NCBI GenBank assembly: GCA_017694655.1
Contig: JADIMQ010000128.1
Location: 1 to 56,937 of the forward strand
Direction: 5' to 3'
Origin: Candidatus Cryptobacteroides merdigallinarum
GTDB taxonomy: Bacteria; Bacteroidota; Bacteroidia; Bacteroidales; UBA932
Length of the DNA stretch: 56,937 nt
Under the pieces are notes generated by a model. The model was not told the origin of the DNA. It was given only the letters and a program-made list of their open reading frames with translations, and searched no databases. Shown here piece after piece: positions 28,330 to 37,366 of this stretch. The first letter of the stretch is position 1. Every line of letters starts with the position of its first letter. Made by a program: the position numbers and the translations under genes.

Positions 28330-30378
28330 TTATTTTTTATTGAAATAATTTTCTGCTCTTCCCGGGGACAGCATCTGCCACAGCGAGGCTACCGTCCATC
28401 CCGGAGCGAATATGTCGTTGTAGAATCCTTTCCCGTTCTTCCCGTAGTCCCAGGCAGTGTGCTGCACCACTTCCGGGCAGTAGCCCTCGAGGGCGATGTC
28501 GTACATCGAGCCCTTTTCCGGGAGCAGCTGGAGCATCGAGGTCCTTATCACTTCCGTGAACTCCGAGAAGCGGGACTCCCCGAATTTTTCCGCCAGATAG
28601 TCGAGAACGTCGGCGAACTCGAAGATGAACACGTCGATGTGGTTGTTCTCCACGGACACATTGCCCCAACCGCGGGACTTGAAACCCACGTCCCCGAGCA
28701 TCTGCCCCTGGGCAAACGGTACATCCCAGAGGTAGTACCAGGAGAGGGCGAAGTATGCGGATTCGAGGCACAGGCTGTCATAGTGGCTGCGTTTTTCCTT
28801 GTCTTTCTCCGCCAGGCTCATATAATACATGGCCGTGGATGCGTACAAGGAGGCTTCCTTGTCCTCGCAGTTGGCGTCGAGGGTCGACGAGAAATAGTCG
28901 GCCTTGGATATGAGTTCCCTTTCTATATAGCCTGCGGCAAGTTCGGCTGCCGCGAGATAGTCCTTGTCCTTGAAATACCTGTATCCCATGGCTAAAGGCA
29001 GAACTGCTGAAGATGTGCTTCCTCCGGACGGGTCCTTTATCTCCAGGGCATCGTCGAATTTACGGGGAAAACTGCCGTCAGTGCTCTGGAGTACGGTGAA
29101 GCGGTCGAGTACAGTCTTTATTCTGGATTCCCACTCAGGGTGTCTGCGTCCGTTGTCTTTTTCGTAGTCCAAATATGTCAGGATAGCACAAACGGCTTCC
29201 GACTGGCGGCGGATGCTGTATATTCCATCTTCGTAGCCTGAAGGGTCTTTTCTGAAGTCCACGTTTTCACGGAAAAGTCCTCCGGCGGTGAATCCATGTT
29301 CCAGATAGCTGGCGAATACTGATTCTGCCTGGAGCACGAGGTCTTCACGAGAGTGTTCCAAGCCGTATTCGAGGGCGTTGAAAGCATTCAGAAGCACTCT
29401 GCCGATGAATCCGAGTTCTGCTTTTCCGTTAGGTTTGCAGTCTGCCGTGCGCAGTTCGACTCCCGAGTAATATTTCAGAGGGAAATCTCCTACATAACTC
29501 TGCTCGAAAAAGCGCGAAAGCAGGTCCTTGGCTTCTTCCGGACCATATTTCGGCTTTACCGGCTGCGGGGCTGACATGTCGAAGGAATATTTCCAGACTT
29601 CAGCCACGAAATCGGACCAGGAGCCGGCCTTGCCGTATCTTATTTCCCAGACTACGGTGTCCGTCTCTCCTGCGTCCAATCTTGCAAAGGCCTGGACGGC
29701 CGGTGCAAGCGTGAGCTTTCTTATATATGATTTAGGTTCTTCCTTATATGGAAATCCGAATACGACAGCTGATTCGCCGCTATGGTTGTCGAAGCCGGTG
29801 TAGCCTATGGAGGTGTCGTCCGAGAGTATGACTTCTCCGTAAGTATGGCATGGCTGGGCGTCAGATCCGAAATCGTCGATGCGGAGTACGGTGCAGTATT
29901 CTCCGGTTTTTGTGTTATAGATTCCCGTCAGAGGAGTGCTGAGCCTGTCTTCCCTGACTGCCCAACTGTCGCTCGTATGGAATGAAGGCGCTGATTTCGG
30001 GGAACGCATGTTGTCCCTGTACCAGAATCCCGGCATATAGTAAAGGCAGTCATCGGAGTCGAATCCTGTCCCGAGACATTGCCCTATATTATAATATAGG
30101 AGTTGCTCTGCTGTTACCGAAATCTCGATGCGGGTAACTTCGTTTTCGGATGAGGTGCGTTTCACTATGGAAAGCGGCAGATCGCGTTCCGGAGTCAGGA
30201 CTCCGTTTCCGGATTCCGTCAGGGAGAAAGTTTCTGCCGGATTCCCCGGGGTTTTCAGGGAGATACTTCCTGTCACGGAAATCCCGTCCGCCTGTGTGCC
30301 GCTTTTCGCCGGGACTATTGCCGCTGTCGCGAAGACCGTGATGCCGAGAAATGATATTATTGCCGGAATGTTTTTCAT
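28330..30378 (-). CDS. Uncharacterised secreted protein, probable alpha/alpha-toroid glycoside hydrolase-like
   Basis: First gene of the PUL operon; signal peptide MKNIPAIISFLGITVFATAAIVPA; helical-repeat segments (EYGLEHSREDLVLQAESVFASYLEHGF, VLQSTDGSFPRKFDD, AMGYRYFKDKDYLAAAELAAGYI). ATG at 30378. Confidence 0.6.
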   Translation of the reverse strand: MKNIPAIISFLGITVFATAAIVPAKSGTQADGISVTGSISLKTPGNPAETFSLTESGNGVLTPERDLPLSIVKRTSSENEVTRIEISVTAEQLLYYNIGQCLGTGFDSDDCLYYMPGFWYRDNMRSPKSAPSFHTSDSWAVREDRLSTPLTGIYNTKTGEYCTVLRIDDFGSDAQPCHTYGEVILSDDTSIGYTGFDNHSGESAVVFGFPYKEEPKSYIRKLTLAPAVQAFARLDAGETDTVVWEIRYGKAGSWSDFVAEVWKYSFDMSAPQPVKPKYGPEEAKDLLSRFFEQSYVGDFPLKYYSGVELRTADCKPNGKAELGFIGRVLLNAFNALEYGLEHSREDLVLQAESVFASYLEHGFTAGGLFRENVDFRKDPSGYEDGIYSIRRQSEAVCAILTYLDYEKDNGRRHPEWESRIKTVLDRFTVLQSTDGSFPRKFDDALEIKDPSGGSTSSAVLPLAMGYRYFKDKDYLAAAELAAGYIERELISKADYFSSTLDANCEDKEASLYASTAMYYMSLAEKDKEKRSHYDSLCLESAYFALSWYYLWDVPFAQGQMLGDVGFKSRGWGNVSVENNHIDVFIFEFADVLDYLAEKFGESRFSEFTEVIRTSMLQLLPEKGSMYDIALEGYCPEVVQHTAWDYGKNGKGFYNDIFAPGWTVASLWQMLSPGRAENYFNKK

Positions 30379-30445
30379 TTGTGCTCCTGTATGTGGTTTT
30401 TGACGGATACAAAGGAACACAATGCCCTCCAATGCGAATCGAACG

Positions 30446-30480
30446 ATTTTCTCAAATAATGGTAAAATTTTCTCAAACTT
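30446..30480. promoter_or_regulatory. Direct-repeat operator candidate in the divergent PUL/HTCS promoter
   Basis: attttctcaaa at 30446-30456 and again at 30467-30477, i.e. 21 bp centre to centre, 72 bp upstream of the PUL operon start at 30378; similar 31-bp element at 15037-15067. Confidence 0.5.
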
Positions 30481-30554
30481 GCACTGACGGGCCTGAACAG
30501 GTGTCTCATACATTAAAATATGTATATATTTGCCTCCGCAACCACATATCCGCA

Positions 30555-30980
30555 ATGAGAATATCCGATATAAAAATACTTTTGATTCTTCTGTCTGTCC
30601 TGTCCGCAGTGCAGGTTCCCGTGAATGCCCAGAACCTGTATTTCGACCGGATAGACATCAAGAACGGGCTTTCGCAGAATACCGTCAGCGAGATTATCCA
30701 GGACAGCAGGGGTTTCATGTGGTTCGGGACAAAGGATGGCCTGAACCGGTACGACGGCACGCATTTCAAGGTCTTCAGGCATGTCCCGGGCTCAGGGGCA
30801 GGACTCGGAAACAACAATATCAGGACTCTCATAGAGGACGATTCGAACAGGATATGGATAGGGACCAATTCCGGGCTGTACGTCTACGATATGGAGTACG
30901 ACCGCTTCAGCGAGATTCCTGTTTTTGATGTGGGGGGGGTAGGTCTTACAGTCCTGTGCTTGCCCTTGAGAAAGACTTGA
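30555..30980 (+). CDS. HTCS N-terminal fragment as read
   Basis: MRISDIKILLILLSVLSAVQVPVNAQNLYFDRIDIKNGLSQNTVSEIIQDSRGFMWFGTKDGLNRYDG, then out of frame after the G8 tract, stop at 30980. Confidence 0.7.
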   Translation: MRISDIKILLILLSVLSAVQVPVNAQNLYFDRIDIKNGLSQNTVSEIIQDSRGFMWFGTKDGLNRYDGTHFKVFRHVPGSGAGLGNNNIRTLIEDDSNRIWIGTNSGLYVYDMEYDRFSEIPVFDVGGVGLTVLCLPLRKT

Positions 30981-33900
30981 AAGGCAGGATATGGATTTCG
31001 GTGGAAGCCTGCGGCATCTATTGTCATGACCCGGCAACCGGTCTTACCGAATGCAGGTACGGTACGAGAAACCCTGTCAGTACAATGGCCGTGGACGTAA
31101 GGACAGGCACGGTGTGGTTTTCCTGGGCTGCCGCCGGCCTGTACTATACCGACGATGATTTCAATACTGTCCGGCCTTTTCTCCTTGACAACGGGAAAAA
31201 GGTCTTTCCTGAAGATGTCATAACTTTCATAGAGGCCGACGACTATGACTGCCTGTATCTCGGATTCGAGAAAAACGGCGTGATGGAGCTCGACAGGAAT
31301 ACAGGCGCAATCCGCAGCATCAGGCTTTCCGACGAGCCCCTTTTCGTGAGGCAGATACTGCGGTATTCTCCTGAAGAGCTGTGGGTGGGGACCGAGACGG
31401 GCCTGTACATCTATAACACGAGGACCGGCACGCACCAGCATCTCGTGCATTCCCCTTATGACCGGTATTCGCTGTCGGACAATGCCATTCATTCCATCTG
31501 CAAGGACAGGGACGGCGGGATATGGCTCGGGACGTTCTTCGGAGGCATCGACTATCTGCCCGAGAGAATCCCTGATTTCAGAAAATACTACAGCACAGGC
31601 ACTCCGGGCTCTCTCGGCGGCATGAGGGTCGGCGAGATATGTTCCGACGGCAAGGGGGAGATATGGGTCGGTACGGAAGATGCCGGCCTGTACCGGTTTT
31701 CTCCAAAGACAGGCAGTTTCGAGTTTTTCGGGCCGAGTGCGGAATTCAGCAACATCCAGTCGCTTCTTCTGGACGGTGACGACTTGTGGGTAAGCACTTT
31801 TTCCAACGGCATCAGGGTCATAGACACGGCCACGGGGAAAGTCCGGAAATACGAGTTCGTCAAGACTCCCGGACCAAGGCTTTTCAGCAACAATGTTTTC
31901 GCCCTGGAGCAGGGGTGTGACGGGCGCATCTGGATAGGGACAATGCACGGGCTGCAGTACTACAACAGGGAGACGGACGATTTCGGCTTTGTCCCGCAGA
32001 TAAACGGCGGCATGATGGTGAATGACATCTTCTCCGACTCCGACGGCAATCTCTGGGTAGGGACCCTTTCCAACGGGCTGTTCATGCAGGATGCTTCCGA
32101 CAGGCGCTGGACGCAGTTCCTGCACATCCCTTCGGACACTTCCTCGATTCCGATAAACAACGTGCTGAGCATCTTCGAAGACAACACCGGACAGTTGTGG
32201 ATAACTACGGACGGAGGCGGGTTCAGCCGCTATGACGCGAAGAGCAGGACTTTCAAGACTTTCACCACGGCTGACGGCATGCCGAGCGACGTGGTCTACA
32301 GGATAGTGGAGGATGATTCCGGGAAGTTCTGGATATCCACGAGCAACGGGCTGGTGAGGTTCAATCCCCTCAGGGGCAAGGTTCTCAGGGTTTATACTTC
32401 CGGCGACGGACTCCTTTGCAACCAGTTCAACTATGGCTCCGGATACAAGTCCGAAGACGGGCGCATCTTCTTCGGCAGCATAGAGGGCCTGATATCCTTC
32501 AATCCGGAGTCCCTGATGCGGGACAATGCAGACAAGAATCCTCCGGTGTTCTTTACGGGATTTTCCATCCAGGACGAGGATGTGGCCGTGGGCGGGAAGG
32601 ATTCGCCACTGCAGAAGGACATCTCTTTCACGGAGAGCATAGAGCTGAACTATGCCAGGAACGGGTTTTCCATAGAAATGGCGGTCCTGGAGTACCGGGC
32701 CGACCCTCAGATATGGTTCATGCTGGAAGGCGTGGACAGCAGGTGGAGGTCCTACAAGGGCAATTCTGTCAATTACTCCAACCTCGCTCCCGGACATTAT
32801 ACCTTCCTCGCCAAGTCAAGATATACAGGCTCTACGGTGAAGACCCTGGACATCCGGATTCTTCCGCCGTGGTACGGCTCCACAACGGCAATATCGGCAT
32901 ATCTGATCCTTCTGACTCTGTCGCTGATAGCAGGCGTGAACATCTACCACAGGCGGGCTGTCCTGAAACGCAAGAAATACATAATGGCCTACGAAAGGAA
33001 GAAGGAAAAGGAGGTCTATGACTCCAAGATAGCCTTCTTCACGAGCATCACACATGAGATAAGGACTCCGCTCACCCTCATAAAAGGTCCTCTGGACAAC
33101 ATCCTCGCCAAGGACAGGCTTGACCCGAGGATCGCGAGGGACCTCAACATCATGAGCCGGAACACCGACAGGCTGCTGGTCCTTGTGAACCAGCTCCTCG
33201 ACTTCCAGAAGATAGAGAAGAAGAACCTGTCCCTCGACCTCACGAAACAGAATGTGGCCTCCATCTTGGAGGATGTCTATTCCCGGTTCAGCACCTCCAT
33301 TGCCCAGCAGCAGAAGGACTGCTCCATCGATATCCGGGACCGGGACCTCTACGCCCTGGTGGACGCCGAGGCATTCACGAAGATCATCAGCAACATGCTG
33401 TCCAATGCGATGAAATACTCGGACAGCAGGATAAGGATAGCCCTCTACCGGTCCGGGGAGTATTTCTGCCTTTCCGTAAGCAATGACGGGGAGCTTATCT
33501 CACCGGACAAGCGGGAGGCCATTTTCGCACCGTTCTTCAGGGGCACGAGGGTGAGCGACAAGACAGGGACGGGAATCGGTCTGTATCTTGCCAGGTCGCT
33601 GGCGGAGCTTCAGCACGGCACCCTGACAATGGGTCCGGACACCGGGGAGAACGAATTTGTCCTGAAGATGCCTCTGTGCCCTGACTCTGAAAAGGATGAT
33701 GTGGAAGAAGACCGTACCGGGCAGGTGGAAGAGGCTCTTCAGGAACTTTCTGCAGAGAAGGATGAAGTGGCCGGAAGCCGAGGGGAGATAATCCTCGTGG
33801 TGGAGGATGACATGGAGATGTGCGACTTCATACGGGACCAGGTGGCCGAGAAATGGTCGGTGCTTGTGGCCCATAACGGAAAGGAAGCCCTCAAGGTCCT

Positions 33901-34615
33901 GGAAAAGAATTATGTCACCCTGATCGTGAGCGACATAATGATGCCGGAGATGGACGGTATGGAACTTTGCCGGCGGGTGAAGACAGATCCCCGGTACAGT
34001 CACATATCCTTTATCCTCCTGACTGCGAAGACAAGCCTGGAGTCCAAGATAACCGGGATGAACAGCGGTGCGGACATGTACATCGAGAAACCGTATTCGA
34101 AGTCATACCTGATGGCCGTCATCACGAACCAGATAAAGAGCCGGCAGGCCCTCAGGGAGGCATTCCTCAACAACCCTCTCGCGACAATGGACACCGAAGG
34201 CCTCAATTCGTCCGATACCGAGTTTATCCGGACCCTGCAGGAGGTGATCCAGGAAAACCTGAGCAACTCCGAACTGAAGATAGACGACATTGTGAGACAG
34301 ATGCATACGAGCCGGGCCAACCTTTACCGCAAGATAAGCGGTGTCCTCAACATGAGCCCGATGGACTATCTGAGGGTGGAGAGGCTCAAGCAGGCGGCCC
34401 GGATGCTGGCCGAGAACAAGTACCAGATAAGCGAAGTCTGCTACATGGTAGGCTTCAATTCCCCGACATATTTCACGAAGTGCTTCCAGAAGCAGTTCGG
34501 GGTGCTTCCTAAAGATTTTATCAAGACCTTGTCCGAAGGTCAGGAAACCCCGGAGGAAAGCGGGGACGGCAGTGAAGGTGGTGAAGAAAAAACTGAAAAT
34601 ACTGATAAGCAATGA
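30956..34615 (+). CDS. HTCS main fragment: Reg_prop propeller, Y_Y_Y, HisKA, HATPase, REC, AraC-type HTH
   Basis: Reg_prop blades (GNLWVGTLSNGLF, GQLWITTDGGGFSRYD), HisKA FFTSITHEIRTPLTLIKGPLDNI, HATPase GTGIGLYLARSLAELQHG, REC VSDIMMPEMDGMELCRRVKTD, HTH RVERLKQAARMLAENKYQISEVCYMVGFNSPTYFTKCFQKQFG. Confidence 0.9.
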   Translation: MLALEKDLKGRIWISVEACGIYCHDPATGLTECRYGTRNPVSTMAVDVRTGTVWFSWAAAGLYYTDDDFNTVRPFLLDNGKKVFPEDVITFIEADDYDCLYLGFEKNGVMELDRNTGAIRSIRLSDEPLFVRQILRYSPEELWVGTETGLYIYNTRTGTHQHLVHSPYDRYSLSDNAIHSICKDRDGGIWLGTFFGGIDYLPERIPDFRKYYSTGTPGSLGGMRVGEICSDGKGEIWVGTEDAGLYRFSPKTGSFEFFGPSAEFSNIQSLLLDGDDLWVSTFSNGIRVIDTATGKVRKYEFVKTPGPRLFSNNVFALEQGCDGRIWIGTMHGLQYYNRETDDFGFVPQINGGMMVNDIFSDSDGNLWVGTLSNGLFMQDASDRRWTQFLHIPSDTSSIPINNVLSIFEDNTGQLWITTDGGGFSRYDAKSRTFKTFTTADGMPSDVVYRIVEDDSGKFWISTSNGLVRFNPLRGKVLRVYTSGDGLLCNQFNYGSGYKSEDGRIFFGSIEGLISFNPESLMRDNADKNPPVFFTGFSIQDEDVAVGGKDSPLQKDISFTESIELNYARNGFSIEMAVLEYRADPQIWFMLEGVDSRWRSYKGNSVNYSNLAPGHYTFLAKSRYTGSTVKTLDIRILPPWYGSTTAISAYLILLTLSLIAGVNIYHRRAVLKRKKYIMAYERKKEKEVYDSKIAFFTSITHEIRTPLTLIKGPLDNILAKDRLDPRIARDLNIMSRNTDRLLVLVNQLLDFQKIEKKNLSLDLTKQNVASILEDVYSRFSTSIAQQQKDCSIDIRDRDLYALVDAEAFTKIISNMLSNAMKYSDSRIRIALYRSGEYFCLSVSNDGELISPDKREAIFAPFFRGTRVSDKTGTGIGLYLARSLAELQHGTLTMGPDTGENEFVLKMPLCPDSEKDDVEEDRTGQVEEALQELSAEKDEVAGSRGEIILVVEDDMEMCDFIRDQVAEKWSVLVAHNGKEALKVLEKNYVTLIVSDIMMPEMDGMELCRRVKTDPRYSHISFILLTAKTSLESKITGMNSGADMYIEKPYSKSYLMAVITNQIKSRQALREAFLNNPLATMDTEGLNSSDTEFIRTLQEVIQENLSNSELKIDDIVRQMHTSRANLYRKISGVLNMSPMDYLRVERLKQAARMLAENKYQISEVCYMVGFNSPTYFTKCFQKQFGVLPKDFIKTLSEGQETPEESGDGSEGGEEKTENTDKQ

Positions 34616-37353
34616 AGAATTTACTGAAAGCCGCGACTGCGGTGTTCCTGGCAGCTGCGGCTGCCATGTTTTCACACGGGGCGTATGCCTCGGTATCCGT
34701 TCCTGCCGGGGACGGGAGGAACTATCTCTTTTCCCTACAGTCGGCCGACGGGCATGGCGGAGACAGCCGCTGGGAGATGAAGAAGGCGTCGGAGGTGCCT
34801 GACAGGGCGGAGGACCTTTCCCGGTCCGGGTACGGTACAGAGGGCTGGATGCCGGCCGTCGTCCCGGGGACAGTCCTCAATTCGCTTGTCTACAACGGGG
34901 TCTATCCGGAGCCCTACTTCGGCCTGAACAACAAGCTCACTTCCGGGAAGATACCGGACATAAGCGTCGCAGGCCGGGATTTCTATACATACTGGTTCAG
35001 GACCGAGTTCGGCCCGGTGCCTTGCGGCAAGGATGAGCGTATATGGATGCAGGTGGACGGGGTCAACTACAGGGCCGAGTTCTGGCTCAACGGCAAGATG
35101 GTCTGCTTTGTCTCCGGAATGTTCAACCAGCAGTTCATAGATGTGACCGACTATGTAAGCCGCGACGCCGGGAACGCCCTGGCAGTCAAGGTGTACCCTA
35201 TAGATGAGCCGGGAGGCCCGCGCAAGGGCACGTCCAAGTCCTGGGGAGCCGCCGGCGAATTCCGTAACGGCGGGAACGGCGAGATCGGCAAGAACGTCAC
35301 CATGCTCATGACCGTGGGCTGGGACTTCACCTACCTCGACGGCATAAGGGACCGCAATACCGGCATCTGGAGAGACATCCGCTTCTTCAAGAGCGGCAAG
35401 GTCATGCTGAACCACCCGTTTGTAAAGAGCAGGCTCAGCCCCGGTTACGACAGCGCCGCACAGACAGTGAGCGTGGAGGTGCGCAACCCCGGCTTCGGTA
35501 CGCAGAAAGTGAAGGTTACCGGTGAAATCCTCGGAGAGGGGATAACCTTTTCCAAGGACCTGACGGTGCTTCGCGGGATGACGGGCACGGTGGAGTTCAC
35601 CCCGGAGGAGTTCCCGCAGCTTGTCATTGGGAACCCGCGTCTCTGGTGGCCGGTGAACAAAGGCAGCCAGGAGATGTACACCGCCGTCCTGAAGGTGGAG
35701 CAGAAGGGGATTGTCCAGGACTCCGTCTCGGTCAGGTTCGGGATAAGGGAAATAACTTCCGACACCGACACCCCTGACAAGTCCCGCAGGTTCTATATAA
35801 ACGGCAGGCCGATTTTCATCAAAGGAACCAACTGGATACCAGAGAACATGCTCAGGAACTCCGACGACCGCACTTACGCGGAGCTCAGGTACACCGCCCA
35901 GTCCGGTGTGAACCTTATCCGCCAGTGGGGCGGCGGAATCACCGAGTCCGACAGGTTCTATGACCTGTGCGACTCTCTCGGCATCATGGTGTGGACAGAG
36001 TTCTGGATGACCGGCGACACGAAGCACCCGGTAGACAAGGGGCTGTATCTGCAGAACGTGGAGTCGACGGTGAAGCGTATCCGCAACCATCCTTCCCTCG
36101 CATACTATGTCTGCTCCAACGAGTCCACCGAGATGGACGGCATCAAGGACCTGATAACGTCCCTCGACGGGACCAGGGGATACCAGATGCAGTCGGAGTG
36201 CGCCGGGGTCCATGACGGGAGCCCGTACAAGACTGTCAACCCTATGCGCCACTACGAGAATACCGCCTCCGACAGGGGAAGCCGCGTGGACGGGTTCAAC
36301 CCGGAATACGGGGCCCCTTGCCTCCCGACTGTGGAGTGTCTCCGTGAGATGATGCCGGAAGAAGACCTCTGGCCTATCAACAAGGAAGTATGGGACTACA
36401 GCGACGGCAACGGTTTCCATCAGATGTCCACCCTGTATGCGGACCTCGTGGATATGTACGGGAAATCTGAGAGCATCGACGAGTTCGCAATGAAGGCGCA
36501 GTTCGTCGGGGCGATGAACTACAAGAGCATCTGGGAGGTATGGAACTACAACAAGTTCGGATACGGGGACCGCTGGACTTCCGGCTTCCTCTACTGGTAC
36601 CACAACTCGGCGGTCCGTCAGGTGAGCGGACGTATGTGGGACTGGTCCCTGGAGCCTACCGCAGCCCTCTATGCCGCCGCCAATGCCTGCGAGCCTCTGC
36701 ATCCGCAGTTCGACTATCTGAAAAATACGGTCTCTGTAGTCAACGACTATTATCGCAGTTTCAAGGGCTTCAAGGTCATTGCCGAGGTCTGGAACATAGA
36801 TTCGAAAAAGGTATGGAGCAAGTCGGTGGCAGTGGACCTGCCTGAAGACGGGGTTGCCAACGATGTGTTCACGATAGATTTCCCGGAGGACATCTCCCCG
36901 GTGCATTTCATCAGGCTCAGGCTGCTGGATGACAAGGGCAAGCAGGTTGGAAGCAATTTCTACTGGCGCTCCAATGACAAGTACGAAGGAAAGAATACCC
37001 TGACCGGACCGGCGACTTCAGGCTTTGAAAGCATAGAAGACCTCGGGCAGGCCCGGGTTGCTGTAGACGGGATAGCCCTGCGTGATGATGACAGGTCGTA
37101 TTATATCGACCTGACAGTGAAGAACAGCGGCAAGGCGATTTCCTTCTTTACCCAGCTTCAGTGGCTGGATTCGGAGGGAAAGCCGGTGCGTCCTTCCTAT
37201 TATACCGACAACTTTTTCAGTCTTCTGCCGGGAGAGAGCCGGGATATTACCATAGAGACTGCCGGGAAAGACCTTCCTGCAGGAGAGTACACATTGGTGC
37301 TGAAAGGCTTCAATACGCCTCGCAAGGAATTCAAGGTCAAGGTGAACAGATAA
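34612..37353 (+). CDS. Glycoside hydrolase family 2 protein (beta-mannosidase / exo-beta-glucosaminidase-like)
   Basis: VNYRAEFWLNGKMV, YINGRPIFIKGTNWIPENML, LIRQWGGGITESDRFYDLCDSLGIMVWTEFWM, YVCSNESTEM. ATGA overlap with the HTCS stop codon. Confidence 0.88.
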   Translation: MKNLLKAATAVFLAAAAAMFSHGAYASVSVPAGDGRNYLFSLQSADGHGGDSRWEMKKASEVPDRAEDLSRSGYGTEGWMPAVVPGTVLNSLVYNGVYPEPYFGLNNKLTSGKIPDISVAGRDFYTYWFRTEFGPVPCGKDERIWMQVDGVNYRAEFWLNGKMVCFVSGMFNQQFIDVTDYVSRDAGNALAVKVYPIDEPGGPRKGTSKSWGAAGEFRNGGNGEIGKNVTMLMTVGWDFTYLDGIRDRNTGIWRDIRFFKSGKVMLNHPFVKSRLSPGYDSAAQTVSVEVRNPGFGTQKVKVTGEILGEGITFSKDLTVLRGMTGTVEFTPEEFPQLVIGNPRLWWPVNKGSQEMYTAVLKVEQKGIVQDSVSVRFGIREITSDTDTPDKSRRFYINGRPIFIKGTNWIPENMLRNSDDRTYAELRYTAQSGVNLIRQWGGGITESDRFYDLCDSLGIMVWTEFWMTGDTKHPVDKGLYLQNVESTVKRIRNHPSLAYYVCSNESTEMDGIKDLITSLDGTRGYQMQSECAGVHDGSPYKTVNPMRHYENTASDRGSRVDGFNPEYGAPCLPTVECLREMMPEEDLWPINKEVWDYSDGNGFHQMSTLYADLVDMYGKSESIDEFAMKAQFVGAMNYKSIWEVWNYNKFGYGDRWTSGFLYWYHNSAVRQVSGRMWDWSLEPTAALYAAANACEPLHPQFDYLKNTVSVVNDYYRSFKGFKVIAEVWNIDSKKVWSKSVAVDLPEDGVANDVFTIDFPEDISPVHFIRLRLLDDKGKQVGSNFYWRSNDKYEGKNTLTGPATSGFESIEDLGQARVAVDGIALRDDDRSYYIDLTVKNSGKAISFFTQLQWLDSEGKPVRPSYYTDNFFSLLPGESRDITIETAGKDLPAGEYTLVLKGFNTPRKEFKVKVNR

Positions 37354-37366
37354 TCATACGGTTTTT

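Larger units (their letters stand above)
30555..34615 (+). pseudogene. Hybrid two-component system regulator (HTCS) split by a frameshift at a G8 tract
   Basis: The N-terminal fragment (signal peptide + first propeller blades) leaves frame at G8 (30932-30939); the rest continues in another frame. With one extra G (or two fewer) the reading is continuous: ...FDVGGGRSYSPVLALEKDLKGRIWI.... Confidence 0.85.

Noticed and set aside
30525-30532. tatatttg, matching TAnnTTTG, upstream of the HTCS
   Set aside because: Good -7 match but no TTTG at the expected upstream spacing; not called as a promoter.
30884-32797. 637-aa antisense ORF opposite the HTCS propeller
   Set aside because: No domain pattern; the sense strand is a well-matched Reg_prop propeller.
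34735-36906. 723-aa antisense ORF opposite GH2
   Set aside because: Mirror of a clear CAZyme; no recognisable domains.
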